A stretch of 64,000 nt of DNA from Stutzerimonas stutzeri (lineage in GTDB: Bacteria; Pseudomonadota; Gammaproteobacteria; Pseudomonadales; Pseudomonadaceae): NCBI RefSeq assembly GCF_002890915.1, contig NZ_POUT01000001.1, positions 434,001-498,000 on the forward strand. Reading direction: 5' to 3'. Both the position numbers and the translations under genes were made by a program. Below, piece by piece: positions 26,049 through 34,533 of the stretch (positions are counted from its first letter, which is position 1; each line of letters opens with the position of its first letter). Under the pieces are notes generated by a model. That model was given only the letters and a program-made list of their open reading frames with translations. It was not told the DNA's origin and did not search any database.

Positions 26049-26917
26049 GCCGCGTCCCTTTCTTCCTCGTACTGGTTGACCCAGACCTCGAGCTGGCGGA
26101 AGGCGGGCTTGACGTCCTGTTCGATCAGCTTGCGGCCGGCGTCGACCGCCAGCAGCGTCGGCTTGCCGGCCAGGTGCGCGACCAGCGTGGTGCGCACGCA
26201 TTCCAGCGCCGACAGCTCGGTCTTGACCCGCTGGCCCATGGCGTTGGACAGCGGCTCCATCAGGCAGTAGCAGAAGAAGATGCCGAGGAAGGTGCCGACC
26301 AGCGCCGCGGCGACGTGGGCGCCGATCTCGGCGACGCTGCCGCCGATGCTGCCCATGGTGATGATGATGCCCATGATCGCCGCGAGGATGCCGAAGCCCG
26401 GCATCGCCTCGCCGATCTTGAACAGCGAGCGCGACGGTTGCAGCAGCGCGTGCTCCATGGCCTCCAGCTCCTGTTCGAGGAAGCCCTCGAGTTCATGGGC
26501 GCTGATCTTGCCCATGGCCATCAGGCGGAAGTTGTCGGCGATGAACGCCATCAGGTTCTTCTCCGTGAGGATCAGCGGGTAGCGCGCGAACAGGTCGCTT
26601 TGCTCCGGCTCCTCGATGTGCGAATCGAGCACCTTGAGGCCGCCTACATCGACCATCTCCAGCAGCTCGTAGAGCAGCATCAGCAACTGGCGCTGGAATT
26701 CCTCGCCACGGCGCTGGTAGATGAACACGCCGCGGATCTGCGAGAGCATCTCCACCAGCACTTCCTTGGGGTTGCCGACCACCAGGCTGCCGATCGCGGC
26801 GCCCAGGATGACCACCACTTCGGCCGGCTGCCAGAGCACCCGCATGTTGCCGTTGGCCATGGCGTAGCCGCCCAGCACGCAGCCGATGATGATGAATGCA
26901 CCTAATACTTTCTGCAT
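26045..26917 (-). CDS. motA: Stator protein MotA (LafT)
   Basis: 290 residues, colinear without gaps with E. coli MotA over the N-terminal 100 residues. Four membrane helices; the functional prolines are kept (EAMPGFGILAA and MEPLSNAMG). In the cytoplasmic loop the E. coli R90 and E98 positions are D90 and D98 here, and R84 is E84, so the rotor-facing patch is acidic. Length and loop sequence place it with proton-type MotA/LafT. Followed by motB. Confidence 0.93.
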   Translation of the reverse strand: MQKVLGAFIIIGCVLGGYAMANGNMRVLWQPAEVVVILGAAIGSLVVGNPKEVLVEMLSQIRGVFIYQRRGEEFQRQLLMLLYELLEMVDVGGLKVLDSHIEEPEQSDLFARYPLILTEKNLMAFIADNFRLMAMGKISAHELEGFLEQELEAMEHALLQPSRSLFKIGEAMPGFGILAAIMGIIITMGSIGGSVAEIGAHVAAALVGTFLGIFFCYCLMEPLSNAMGQRVKTELSALECVRTTLVAHLAGKPTLLAVDAGRKLIEQDVKPAFRQLEVWVNQYEEERDAA

Positions 26918-26938
26918 GACGTTACTGGCTTCTCTCGG

Positions 26939-27673
26939 TTAAGGATCTACCGACCCCAGAAAGCGACAGGCCTTGCCGATCGCCTGTTTGCTCAACTGAC
27001 AGACCCTGGCATCGCTGACCTCCAGCACCAGGGCGATTTCCTTGAGGCTCAACTCGTGCTGGTAGTAGAGCGTCAGCACCAGCCGCTCGCGCTCGTCCAG
27101 CCGGGCCAGCGCCTGTTCCAGGAGCCGCTCCTTGAGCAGGCGCTCCTCGAACAGCTCGGCCGCATCCGGGAACTGCTCATGGCCGCTCTGCAGCAGTTCG
27201 TCGAGGCTCTCGATGGCCTCGGACGAATCGGCCCAGAGGAAGGCCTGGTAATCCTTCTCGTCGAGGCCGGTGAAGGCCTTGATCTCCTCGTCGCTGGGCG
27301 CATGGCCCAGCCGCCGCGACAGCTCGCGAATGGCGTCGCGCACCTTGTGCACCTGCTGGCGCACCTGCCGCGGGCGCCAATCCTGGCGGCGCAGCTCGTC
27401 GAGAATGGCGCCGCGGATGCGCAGCGCGGCGAAGCGGCCGAACTGCTCGTCCGGCTCGCCATAGCGGCGCAGGCCCTCGAGCAGGCCGATCATGCCGATC
27501 TGCTCCATGTCCTCGCGGTCGAGCACCTGGTTCGTCTGCAGCGACAGCTGGCGGACGATGCGCTTGACCAGCGGCAGGTACTGCATCAGCCAGCGCTGCT
27601 CGGCGCCCGGCGCGAACAGCGCATGGCCGGCCGGGGTGGCGCCGTAGCAGTCGATGGGGCAGGTGGCGCTCAT
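26939..27673 (-). CDS. fliA: Flagellar sigma28 factor FliA (LafS)
   Basis: 244 residues. Region 2 (YLPLVKRIVRQLSLQ, DMEQIGMIGLLEGLRRY), region 3 (GHAPSDEEIKAFTGLDEKDY) and region 4 (LDERERLVLTLYYQHELSLKEIALVLEVSDARVCQLSKQAIGK). A second sigma28 dedicated to the lateral regulon, as LafS in Vibrio. FlgM from this cluster is its expected anti-sigma factor. Lies inside the fliD-motB operon between fliL and motA. Confidence 0.93.
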   Translation of the reverse strand: MSATCPIDCYGATPAGHALFAPGAEQRWLMQYLPLVKRIVRQLSLQTNQVLDREDMEQIGMIGLLEGLRRYGEPDEQFGRFAALRIRGAILDELRRQDWRPRQVRQQVHKVRDAIRELSRRLGHAPSDEEIKAFTGLDEKDYQAFLWADSSEAIESLDELLQSGHEQFPDAAELFEERLLKERLLEQALARLDERERLVLTLYYQHELSLKEIALVLEVSDARVCQLSKQAIGKACRFLGSVDP

Positions 27674-27684
27674 GGCGGCTGGCC

Positions 27685-28146
27685 TTACTGAACGATCAGC
27701 TTGCTGACCAGCACGTGCTTGAACGGCGCGAGCGCATTCTTGCTGGCGAAGTCGGCGAACAGCGCGGTTTCCAGGCGTGCCTGCAGGTCGCCGATCGGCA
27801 GCGAGCGCAGCTCGTCGAAGCTGAGTCCGGAGAGGTAGCTGACCACCGAATTGCGCACCAGCGGTTCGGCCTGGGCGAAGTTCTTCGGCTCGTCCGAAGC
27901 TTCGGCCTGCAGCGCCAGGTCCAGCACGAAGTAGTGCTCGCGACCTTCGCCGCGCAGGCTGACGATGACCTTCGGCACCGGATAGAACTCGTATTCCACC
28001 GGCGCCAGCGGCTCGGCCGTTGCCTGGCCCGCCCCCGCGGCCTGTTCCAGCCCGGGCTTGAGCAGCCAGTAACTGACACCGACGCCACCGGCGACGGTGA
28101 CCACATTGAGCAGCAGCATCAGGAGAACGAGACGAGACGTCGACAT
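27685..28146 (-). CDS. fliL: Flagellar basal body-associated protein FliL (LafF)
   Basis: 153 residues. One N-terminal membrane segment (LVLLMLLLNVVTVAGGVGVSYWLL) and a periplasmic domain (KVIVSLRGEGREHYFVLDLALQA, RNSVVSYLSGLSFDELRS). Stator-associated, reinforcing torque under load in swarmers. Eleven bases before fliA. Confidence 0.9.
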   Translation of the reverse strand: MSTSRLVLLMLLLNVVTVAGGVGVSYWLLKPGLEQAAGAGQATAEPLAPVEYEFYPVPKVIVSLRGEGREHYFVLDLALQAEASDEPKNFAQAEPLVRNSVVSYLSGLSFDELRSLPIGDLQARLETALFADFASKNALAPFKHVLVSKLIVQ

Positions 28147-28182
28147 GGCAAATTCACAATCCAGTAATTAGCGTTGATCCGA

Positions 28183-29340
28183 TCAAACCGTGACCAGCAC
28201 GTCGCGGGCGCGACTGCCGGAGCGCTCGGTATCCTGTGCGGTGTCTTCCGCCGGCCCGTTGGCCGCCACCGGCTCCTCGCCGGCCGGCATCCGCTGGCGC
28301 GCCTGGCCTTGCTGGCCCGATTGCCCGTCGGCGGCCACCTGCACGTTGACCTGTACGAAGTGCTGCCCCACCAGCTCCTGGCGCAGGCGGTCGCTGGTCT
28401 GCTGCAGCAGGCGCGCGACGTCGGCGTGGGCGGCGCTGAGCTGCACGGTGAGGCGCCCGGACTCGTGGCTGAGGTGGATTTCCAGACTGCCCAGCTCCGG
28501 CGGGTCCAAGCGGATACTGGCGCTCTGCTGCCGCTGCTGCAGCTGCAGCTCGACGTGCTCGCGCAGTGCCTGCAGCATCTGCTCGCCCCACTTGGCTTGC
28601 GGGGCGTGCAGCTTGAGCGAGTGCTCCATTCCCTGCGGCGGCACCGTGCGCTCACCGCTCATGGCCAGGGGCTCGGGATCCGCGTTCGGATCGAGCGCGG
28701 CGAGCAGGCGCTCCGCCTGTGCGGCGGATGACGTTTCGCCGGCTGGGCCCAGGGCACCGGCCAGTGCCTCGGTCGGGACCGGCAGTGCGCCGGGCATATC
28801 GGGCGTCGACGAGCGGGACGCCGCGATGACGCCGGAATCGCCCGCCAGCGGCGGCCTCTCGCCGCGCTGGCCGGCCAGGAGGGTTTCCAGCGTCGCCAGC
28901 GCCCTTTGCTGCCGATCGACGAAGACTTCGCCCGACGGGCTCGGCGATGCCGCTTGCGCAACCTGCCCCGGCTGCGCCGCGGCCAGGTCGCGCGCCTGCA
29001 CCACCGCCTGTTGCTGATCGAGCATGCCGAATAGCCACTGCTCGGCAGTCAGCTCCTGCGCGCTTTCGTCCTGCCCGGAGGAGCGCTCGGCAGCCGGCTG
29101 GGCGTTCGCCTGCACGGACGGCAACGGCTCCAGGGGCATCGCCGATTGTAACGCCACCGGCGCTATGTCGAGCTCGCCACCCACCCGCAGCAGGCGCTCG
29201 CGGAACCCCACCGGCAACCCGGCACTGGCGCTGCGCTCGCCTGCCAGCCGTCCGTCCAGCGCGGCGGGGCGCACCACGGCCGGCTGGCCGGAAGCTTCCA
29301 CGGCGGCGTTGCCGCCCATGGCCGCAATAGAACGGATCAT
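28183..29340 (-). CDS. fliK: Hook-length control protein FliK (LafE)
   Basis: 385 residues. Long Gln/Ala/Pro-rich low-complexity N-terminal ruler and a conserved C-terminal export-switch domain (IRLDPPELGSLEIHL, GRLTVQLSAAHADVARLLQ, LRQELVGQHFVQVNVQV), then a polar tail. Controls hook length and switches FlhB specificity. The start overlaps the fliT stop (ATGA). Confidence 0.9.
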   Translation of the reverse strand: MIRSIAAMGGNAAVEASGQPAVVRPAALDGRLAGERSASAGLPVGFRERLLRVGGELDIAPVALQSAMPLEPLPSVQANAQPAAERSSGQDESAQELTAEQWLFGMLDQQQAVVQARDLAAAQPGQVAQAASPSPSGEVFVDRQQRALATLETLLAGQRGERPPLAGDSGVIAASRSSTPDMPGALPVPTEALAGALGPAGETSSAAQAERLLAALDPNADPEPLAMSGERTVPPQGMEHSLKLHAPQAKWGEQMLQALREHVELQLQQRQQSASIRLDPPELGSLEIHLSHESGRLTVQLSAAHADVARLLQQTSDRLRQELVGQHFVQVNVQVAADGQSGQQGQARQRMPAGEEPVAANGPAEDTAQDTERSGSRARDVLVTV

Positions 29341-29660
29341 GCCGGATCCCCCATCTGGAGCATCTCGGTCCGCTGGTAGGCCGCCCGCCCTTCGGCGTAA
29401 TCGAGATGGTTCACCAGCAGCAGGCGCAAGCGCTCGCACTCCTCGCCACAGGCCTTCAGGGCTTCGCCGTGCAGACGCTTGAGCCGCTGCCTGGCGGCCT
29501 GCGCCGGCTCATCCAGCGCCGCGCTCGCCGGCAGGGCCTCCAGGCAGGCCCGAATGGCCCGGTCGACCTCGCCGACAGCCCGCCAGTCGCCGGCCTGCAG
29601 CGCCCGTTGCAGGCCGGCATGCAGCGCCTGCAGGCGCCCGGCATCACTTGCGCGCGGCAC
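29337..29660 (-). CDS. fliT: FliT-like flagellar chaperone (LafD)
   Basis: 107 residues from GTG 29660, chosen because a full GGAGG lies 6 bases upstream inside fliS; GTG at 29681 lacks a ribosome site. All-helical, rich in Leu/Arg/Ala (LQALHAGLQRALQAGDW, EECERLRLLLVNHL). Position after fliS identifies it as LafD/FliT, chaperone of the FliD cap. Sequence conservation in this family is low. Confidence 0.75.
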   Translation of the reverse strand: MPRASDAGRLQALHAGLQRALQAGDWRAVGEVDRAIRACLEALPASAALDEPAQAARQRLKRLHGEALKACGEECERLRLLLVNHLDYAEGRAAYQRTEMLQMGDPA

Positions 29661-30039
29661 TGACGCCCTCCCAGCCCTCACGCAGCACGCCGAGCAGGTT
29701 GACCACTTCGTCCAGGCCCTCCAGCGACAGCGTCACGCTGACATCGGAGAGCCGGTAGATGCAGTATTCGTAGAGCCGCGCCAGCCCCTGCACGACCTCG
29801 CCGCCGGCCTCTTCGTCGAGCGCGCCGTTGAGGCCGTTGAGGATGTTCATGCACTTCTCCAGCGAAGCGCCCTTCTGCTGATAGCGCTTGTGCTCGATAT
29901 GGCCACGGGCGCGGGACAGCTCGTCGAGCAGGCCATCCATCAGCACCAGCACCAGCTCGTAGGGGGATGCGGACGCCGCGCGGGCTTCCAGGTCCACCGC
30001 GCGGTAGCTGTCGTAACTGTCGTTGGGCAGGTAGGTCAT
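29644..30039 (-). CDS. fliS: Flagellin chaperone FliS (LafC)
   Basis: 131 residues. Family N-terminus with YDSYRAVDLEARAASASPYELVLVLMDGLLDELSRA and HIEHKRYQQKGASLEKCMNILNGL. Binds the flagellin C-terminus and prevents early polymerisation. Overlaps fliD (ATGA) and fliT. Confidence 0.94.
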   Translation of the reverse strand: MTYLPNDSYDSYRAVDLEARAASASPYELVLVLMDGLLDELSRARGHIEHKRYQQKGASLEKCMNILNGLNGALDEEAGGEVVQGLARLYEYCIYRLSDVSVTLSLEGLDEVVNLLGVLREGWEGVSAARK

Positions 30040-31307
30040 CCGAACAATCCGTAGGTCTGCTCCATGCTCTGCATGGTCTGCATCATGGAGGTGAACTGCT
30101 TGAGATAGCGGGCGTAGTAGGTGTCGTACTGCTGCTGCAGGTTCTCGAACTGCTCGTCGACGCGCCGCAGGTTCATGTCCAGCGTGTCCAGGCGGCTCTT
30201 CAGCGTGCCGTTGGTGCTGCTGGTGTAACCGGCGACGGTCTTGTCGAGGCTGTCGAGCAGGTTGTCCTTGCCGGTGAACAGCGCCTCGAACCCTTCCGGA
30301 TCGTTGGCCACCGCCGCCTCGAAACGGGCGCTGTCGATGGTCAGCTTGCCGTTGCGATCGGCGCTGATGCCGAAGTTGATCAGGTTGGTGCCGCCGAAAT
30401 CGGTACGCAGCAGCGCATTCAGCCGGCTCTCGATGCTGCGCACGCTGGCGTCGCCGGCCAGGGTGCCGCGCGCGCTGCTTTCCGTGCCGCTGGCAGTCAG
30501 CGAGTCGAAGCTGGTCATCAGCGCGTTGAACGCATCGACGAAGCTCTGCGCCTTGGCCTTGGTCGCGCTCTGGTCCTGGCCGATGGTGAGCGTCAGGGGC
30601 GCGTCACCGGCGCTGTGGAGCTTGCTGACCGACAGGCTGACGCCGTCGATGACGTTGGCGAAGGTGTTGCTGGAACTGGTCAGCTCGATGCCGCCGGCGC
30701 CGTAGCTGCCGCCCATGCGAATTCGCGCATCCGCGGCCTCGGAAAGGGTGGTCGTGCTGGCGCTGGCATTGCCGCTCAGGGCCAGGCTGAAGGCGTTGGC
30801 CACGCCGCTTTCGGCGCTGGTCAGTACCAGGCTGACCTCGCCGTTGCTGCGCACCAGCGTCGCCTGCACGCCCAGCTCGGCCGCATTGATGGCCTTGGCC
30901 GCCTCGTCGAGGGTGGCATAGCCGCCGAGGTCGAAATCCTGACCCTTGAGGGTCAGGGTTCCGCTCAGGCTGCCATCGACCAGCCCCTGCACGGCGACCT
31001 GCTGCTTGCTGGCCAGCTGTTCGACATAGAACTGGTAGCTGCCCGGCTGCGCCGTGCTGCCGAGCGTGGCCGTGGCGTAGCCCTCCTGGCTGAACGAGGC
31101 GCTGTTGACCAGCATCGTCGCCTTGCCGGTCTTCAGGCCGGCAACGGCGGATTTGAAGGTCGTCAGCGACGTGCGCAACTTGCTCAGCGCATCGCGCTGG
31201 GCCTGGTAGTTGCTCTCGTTGCGATTGAGCCGGTCCAGCGAAGACTGAACTTCATAGGTCGCCAGCTGCGTCGACATCTGTTTTACGTAATCTGAATCTA
31301 TCGCCAT
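30036..31307 (-). CDS. fliD: Filament cap protein FliD (LafB)
   Basis: 423 residues. N-terminal SLDRLNRNESNYQAQRDALSKL coiled coil, central domains of FliD_N/FliD_C type (KAINAAELGVQATLVRSNG, VDAFNALMTSFDSLTA), and C-terminal heptad helix (RRVDEQFENLQQQYDTYYARYLKQF). Caps the filament and adheres to surfaces. A strong AGGAAGGGGAT ribosome site precedes it. First gene of the eight-gene fliD-S-T-K-L-A-motA-motB operon. Confidence 0.93.
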   Translation of the reverse strand: MAIDSDYVKQMSTQLATYEVQSSLDRLNRNESNYQAQRDALSKLRTSLTTFKSAVAGLKTGKATMLVNSASFSQEGYATATLGSTAQPGSYQFYVEQLASKQQVAVQGLVDGSLSGTLTLKGQDFDLGGYATLDEAAKAINAAELGVQATLVRSNGEVSLVLTSAESGVANAFSLALSGNASASTTTLSEAADARIRMGGSYGAGGIELTSSSNTFANVIDGVSLSVSKLHSAGDAPLTLTIGQDQSATKAKAQSFVDAFNALMTSFDSLTASGTESSARGTLAGDASVRSIESRLNALLRTDFGGTNLINFGISADRNGKLTIDSARFEAAVANDPEGFEALFTGKDNLLDSLDKTVAGYTSSTNGTLKSRLDTLDMNLRRVDEQFENLQQQYDTYYARYLKQFTSMMQTMQSMEQTYGLFG

Positions 31308-31335
31308 TACCGATCCCCTTCCTGAAACCTGTTGA

Positions 31336-31351
31336 GCAAATTGGGTGCCAA
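31336..31351 (-). promoter_or_regulatory. Sigma54 promoter of the fliD operon
   Basis: Minus-strand TTGGCACCCAATTTGC is a near-perfect sigma54 site (TGGCAC-N5-TTGC, GG and GC 10 bases apart), 29 bases before fliD. Expected to be activated by LafK. Confidence 0.88.
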
Positions 31352-31649
31352 GTCACAACTCATTGATTCAATGGGCTTTTCACGGCAACCATGGAGAAAA
31401 ACCGCTTCCGCTCGGGCGCCGGACAGGGAAACGGGGAAACGCCGTTTCCGCCTGGCGAGGCGGCGGAACATCCCTGTATCAAGGCGACGGTGGAGGGGGG
31501 AGCGCTTAAGGCGTATCGCGAATTATCGTGCGCGAGCCGCAGGCCGGCGCCGGGGGGCAACGGAGCGAGGAAGGGAAGCGGCCGGCCACATCCGAACCGG
31601 AAGGGCCCACCACCAAGACGCCGAGCGGCAGTCCCGATGCGCGGCGGAT
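31352..31649. other. Intergenic region between fliD and flgN
   Basis: No gene is seen. It contains an 8-bp inverted repeat (GGAAACGG at 31427-31434, CCGTTTCC at 31442-31449) that could end the flgMN transcript, and room for enhancer sites for the fliD sigma54 promoter. Confidence 0.4.
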
Positions 31650-32090
31650 TTAGTAGCCCTGCGGCTGGTAAAGCCGGGCATCGTGGCTGCCGGCAAGCAA
31701 TTGCTCGAGAATCTCGTGGTGCATCGCCAGCAGCTTGCCGTTGCGCTCGTTGATCTGCTGGCACTGCGTGGCCAGCGCGCCCAGTTGCTGCCAGAGCTGG
31801 CGTACACGCGCGGCCTGCTCCTCGGGGTAGCCGGCGAGCAACCGCTGCATGCCGTCCGCATCCTGCGGCAGGCGGAAGGCGCCCAGCACCTTGGCGCGGC
31901 GCTGGGCGCGCGCGCCGATGGTTTCGGCGCGCGTGGTGATCTGCAGGTTGAGCCGGTCGATCTCCAGGCTGTCGCGTTCGAGCAGGAAGGCATAGAGCGC
32001 CTGCATCAGGTCGCGCAGGGCCCGGTAATCGTCGCAGTCCTGCTCGAGGTCGTTAGCGACGATCGCGAGCAGCTTGTCGCGCTGGTTCAC
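31650..32090 (-). CDS. flgN: Flagellar chaperone FlgN
   Basis: 146 residues, GTG start overlapping the flgM stop. Helical throughout, with family C-terminus INERNGKLLAMHHEILEQLLAG. Chaperone for FlgK and FlgL. Cotranscribed with flgM. Confidence 0.9.
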   Translation of the reverse strand: MNQRDKLLAIVANDLEQDCDDYRALRDLMQALYAFLLERDSLEIDRLNLQITTRAETIGARAQRRAKVLGAFRLPQDADGMQRLLAGYPEEQAARVRQLWQQLGALATQCQQINERNGKLLAMHHEILEQLLAGSHDARLYQPQGY

Positions 32091-32362
32091 GCATCGCTTC
32101 CGCGGTGATAGGCGAGCATGCTGCCGGCCAGCTCGGCGGGATCGCTGCTGATCTCACCGCGCTGCAGCGCCTGCTTGAGCGCCGCGACGCGCTCCAGGTC
32201 GACTTCCGGCATGGCGCGCAGGGCCTCGTGCATCTGCTCCAGCGGCAGGCTTTCCGGCTGGCGCGCGGCGGTTTCCGGCGCCGGGCGCGCGACGGGCTGG
32301 CGGGTGGAGCTGGCCTCGGTGGCCGGTGTCAGGGCGGGCTTGAAGTGCCGGCTGATTTCCAT
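32087..32362 (-). CDS. flgM: Anti-sigma28 factor FlgM
   Basis: 91 residues. Begins MEISRHFKP; disordered Ala/Pro/Glu-rich N-terminal half, and a C-terminal sigma28-binding segment (DLERVAALKQALQRGEISSDPAELAGSMLAYHR). Exported through the hook-basal body to release the sigma28 encoded by the fliA gene in this cluster. Its upstream DNA is bounded by a MITE-like element 86 bases away. Confidence 0.92.
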   Translation of the reverse strand: MEISRHFKPALTPATEASSTRQPVARPAPETAARQPESLPLEQMHEALRAMPEVDLERVAALKQALQRGEISSDPAELAGSMLAYHRGSDA

Positions 32363-32448
32363 GATTTCTTTCCAACTCGGTGGTTACAGCCAAACAGGCG
32401 ACCGCCCGGGCACGAAACTTAAATGCCTGTTCACGATGCCGGGCGCGG

Positions 32449-32719
32449 CTAGGGTCTGTTGCCGTTTCATTCGCGGCCGCGCCGGAGCCTGTTTTACCGC
32501 GAGGCAAGGCACGAGAGGCGAAGTTTAGTCGCCTAAATGAGCCATCGAGTAACGCCGCATCGCGGTAAAACAGGCCCGGCCCTTCGGGTTGCGCGGGAAA
32601 TAGCCCCCGCTGTCGTTGCAGGACTTGGCAAGGGAATGACCATTACCTGCGTCCTGCGCCTAACCGGGGGCCATTTCTCGCAGCAACGCGGCTCGCGATG
32701 AAACGGCAACAGACCCTAG
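32449..32719. mobile_element. MITE-like element with 22-bp terminal inverted repeats
   Basis: A 271-bp block bounded by perfect 22-bp inverted repeats (32449-32470 and 32698-32719). Inside the TA dinucleotides at 32450 and 32717, the ends read GGGTCTGTTGCCGTTTCAT and its complement, so TA target duplication is plausible. An internal 15-bp inverted repeat (GCCTGTTTTACCGCG at 32487, complement at 32561) is present. No transposase gene. Sits between flgM and fliJ. Confidence 0.8.
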
Positions 32720-32776
32720 TCTACCGAGCGCCAGCGTATGGCTCCACGGCCGCTACGACGAGCCGATGGAACGCGC

Positions 32777-33199
32777 TCAATGGGCGGCACGCCAGTGGGC
32801 CTGGGCGGCCAGCCCGTCCTGGATTTTCTGCTCCTGCTGGGCGAGCAGCTGCTGCCATTGCTGCAACTTGCCCTCGATCACATGCTCGACCACCTTCTCG
32901 CTGCGCATGGCCTGCAGCAGCTCGCGCCGGATGCGCTCCAGCGCCTGCTCGGCGACCGCCAGCTCGCGGCGCTGCAGTTCCACCATCTTGTGCAGCGTGG
33001 CCTTGTAGCGCTGCTGGTTGTCACGCTGCAGCGGCGTGCTCATCGGCACGCTGAAGCCGCACAGGCGGCTCAGGCCGGTGATGTTGTTGCGGTAGCGCTG
33101 GCAGAGGTTCTGCTGGTACTGCACCTGCCCGAGCATCTTGCGTACGCGGTTGCCACGCAGGCTGGCCAGGCGGCCGAGGGTTTCGAGCTGCTGTTTCAT
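32777..33199 (-). CDS. fliJ: Flagellar export protein FliJ
   Basis: 140 residues, a single long coiled coil (QQLETLGRLASLRGNRVRKML, ELAVAEQALERIRRELLQAM). Stalk-like partner of the FliI ATPase and of FlhA. The start overlaps the fliI stop; last gene of lafK-fliEFGHIJ. Confidence 0.9.
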   Translation of the reverse strand: MKQQLETLGRLASLRGNRVRKMLGQVQYQQNLCQRYRNNITGLSRLCGFSVPMSTPLQRDNQQRYKATLHKMVELQRRELAVAEQALERIRRELLQAMRSEKVVEHVIEGKLQQWQQLLAQQEQKIQDGLAAQAHWRAAH

Positions 33200-34530
33200 C
33201 GTGCCTTCCCGAGGATGTTCTGCAAGGTGGCGACGCTGGTTTCCAGTTCCGCGGCTTCGCCGACGTCCTGGCGCAGGAAGCGTTCGATGGTCGGCGCCAG
33301 TTGCACCGCGCGGTCGGTCTGGCTGTCCGCGCCGGGCGTATAGCCGCCGAGCGGGATCAGCTCCTTGATCTTCTCGAAGGCGCTGTAGAACGCCTTGAGC
33401 TGGCGCGCCGCGCCCAGGTGCGGCGGCTGGCCGACCTGGCTCATGCAGCGGCTGACCGAGGCGCAGACGTCGATGGCCGGGTAGTGCCCGGCATCGGCCA
33501 GGCGCCGCGACAGCACGATATGGCCGTCGAGGATCGCCCGCGCGCAGTCGACGATGGGGTCCTGCTGGTCGTCGCCTTCGGCCAGCACCGTGTAGATGGC
33601 GCTCAGGCTGCCGTCGTCGCTGGCGCCATTGCCGGCGCTTTCCACCAGCTCCGGCAGCATGCCGAACACCGACGGCGGGTAGCCCTTGGTCGCCGGCGGC
33701 TCGCCGAGCGCCAGGGCGATCTCGCGCTGGGCCATGGCATAGCGGGTCAGCGAATCCACCAGCAGCAGCACGTCATGGCCCTGGTCGCGGAAGTAGGCGG
33801 CGATGCTGTGACAGAGCTCGGTGGCCTTGAGGCGCATCAGCGGCGACTCGTTGGCCGGTGCGACCACCACCACGGCCTTCTTCAGGCCCTCCTCGCCCAG
33901 CGAATGCAGGAGGAATTCCTGCACCTCGCGGCCACGCTCGCCGATCAGCCCGACCACCACCACATCGGCCTTGGTCTGCCGGGTGATCATGCCCAGCAGC
34001 ACGCTCTTGCCCACGCCGGAGCCGGCGAACAGGCCGACGCGCTGGCCCTTGCCGAGGGTCAGGGTGGCGTTGATGGCACGCACGCCGACGTCCAGCGGCT
34101 GGCTGACCGGCTTGCGCTTGAGCGGGTTGACCGTCGGCAGCTCGGTGGGCAACGGATCGCGCCCGCCGAGCTTGCCCAGCTCGTCCAGCGGCTCGCCGAG
34201 GCCGTTGAGCACGCGGCCGAGCCAGGATTCGTCGATATGCAGCTTGGCCTCGTCCGGCGCCGGGAATACCCGCGAGCCGGCGGTCAGGCCGACCGGCTTC
34301 TTGAACGGCATCAGGTAGGTGATGTCGCGGTTGAAGCCGACCACCTGCGCCTCCAGCATGCTGCCGTCGCCCTGCTCGACGTAGCAGCGCTGGCCGGTCA
34401 TGCGCTGGCAGCCGAGGCTTTCCAGCAGCATGCCGGAGACCCGCACCAGCCGCCCGCTGACCTTGGCCAGCTGCACGCCATCCAGCGAGCGCAGCGCCTC
34501 GTCGAGGCGGAAGCTGTCGCGCAGGGCCAT
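33196..34530 (-). CDS. fliI: Flagellar export ATPase FliI
   Basis: 444 residues. Walker A in GLFAGSGVGKSVLLGMI, conserved LIGERGREVQEF, Walker B DVLLLVDSLTRYA, and catalytic region ALGEPPATKGYPPSVF. Type III export ATPase energising substrate delivery. Three bases after fliH and overlapping fliJ. Confidence 0.95.
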   Translation of the reverse strand: MALRDSFRLDEALRSLDGVQLAKVSGRLVRVSGMLLESLGCQRMTGQRCYVEQGDGSMLEAQVVGFNRDITYLMPFKKPVGLTAGSRVFPAPDEAKLHIDESWLGRVLNGLGEPLDELGKLGGRDPLPTELPTVNPLKRKPVSQPLDVGVRAINATLTLGKGQRVGLFAGSGVGKSVLLGMITRQTKADVVVVGLIGERGREVQEFLLHSLGEEGLKKAVVVVAPANESPLMRLKATELCHSIAAYFRDQGHDVLLLVDSLTRYAMAQREIALALGEPPATKGYPPSVFGMLPELVESAGNGASDDGSLSAIYTVLAEGDDQQDPIVDCARAILDGHIVLSRRLADAGHYPAIDVCASVSRCMSQVGQPPHLGAARQLKAFYSAFEKIKELIPLGGYTPGADSQTDRAVQLAPTIERFLRQDVGEAAELETSVATLQNILGKAR

Positions 34531-34533
34531 GCC

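Noticed and set aside
32363..32448. TAAGTTT near flgM as a sigma28 -35 element
   Set aside because: No GCCGATAA-like -10 at the right spacing; left unassigned.
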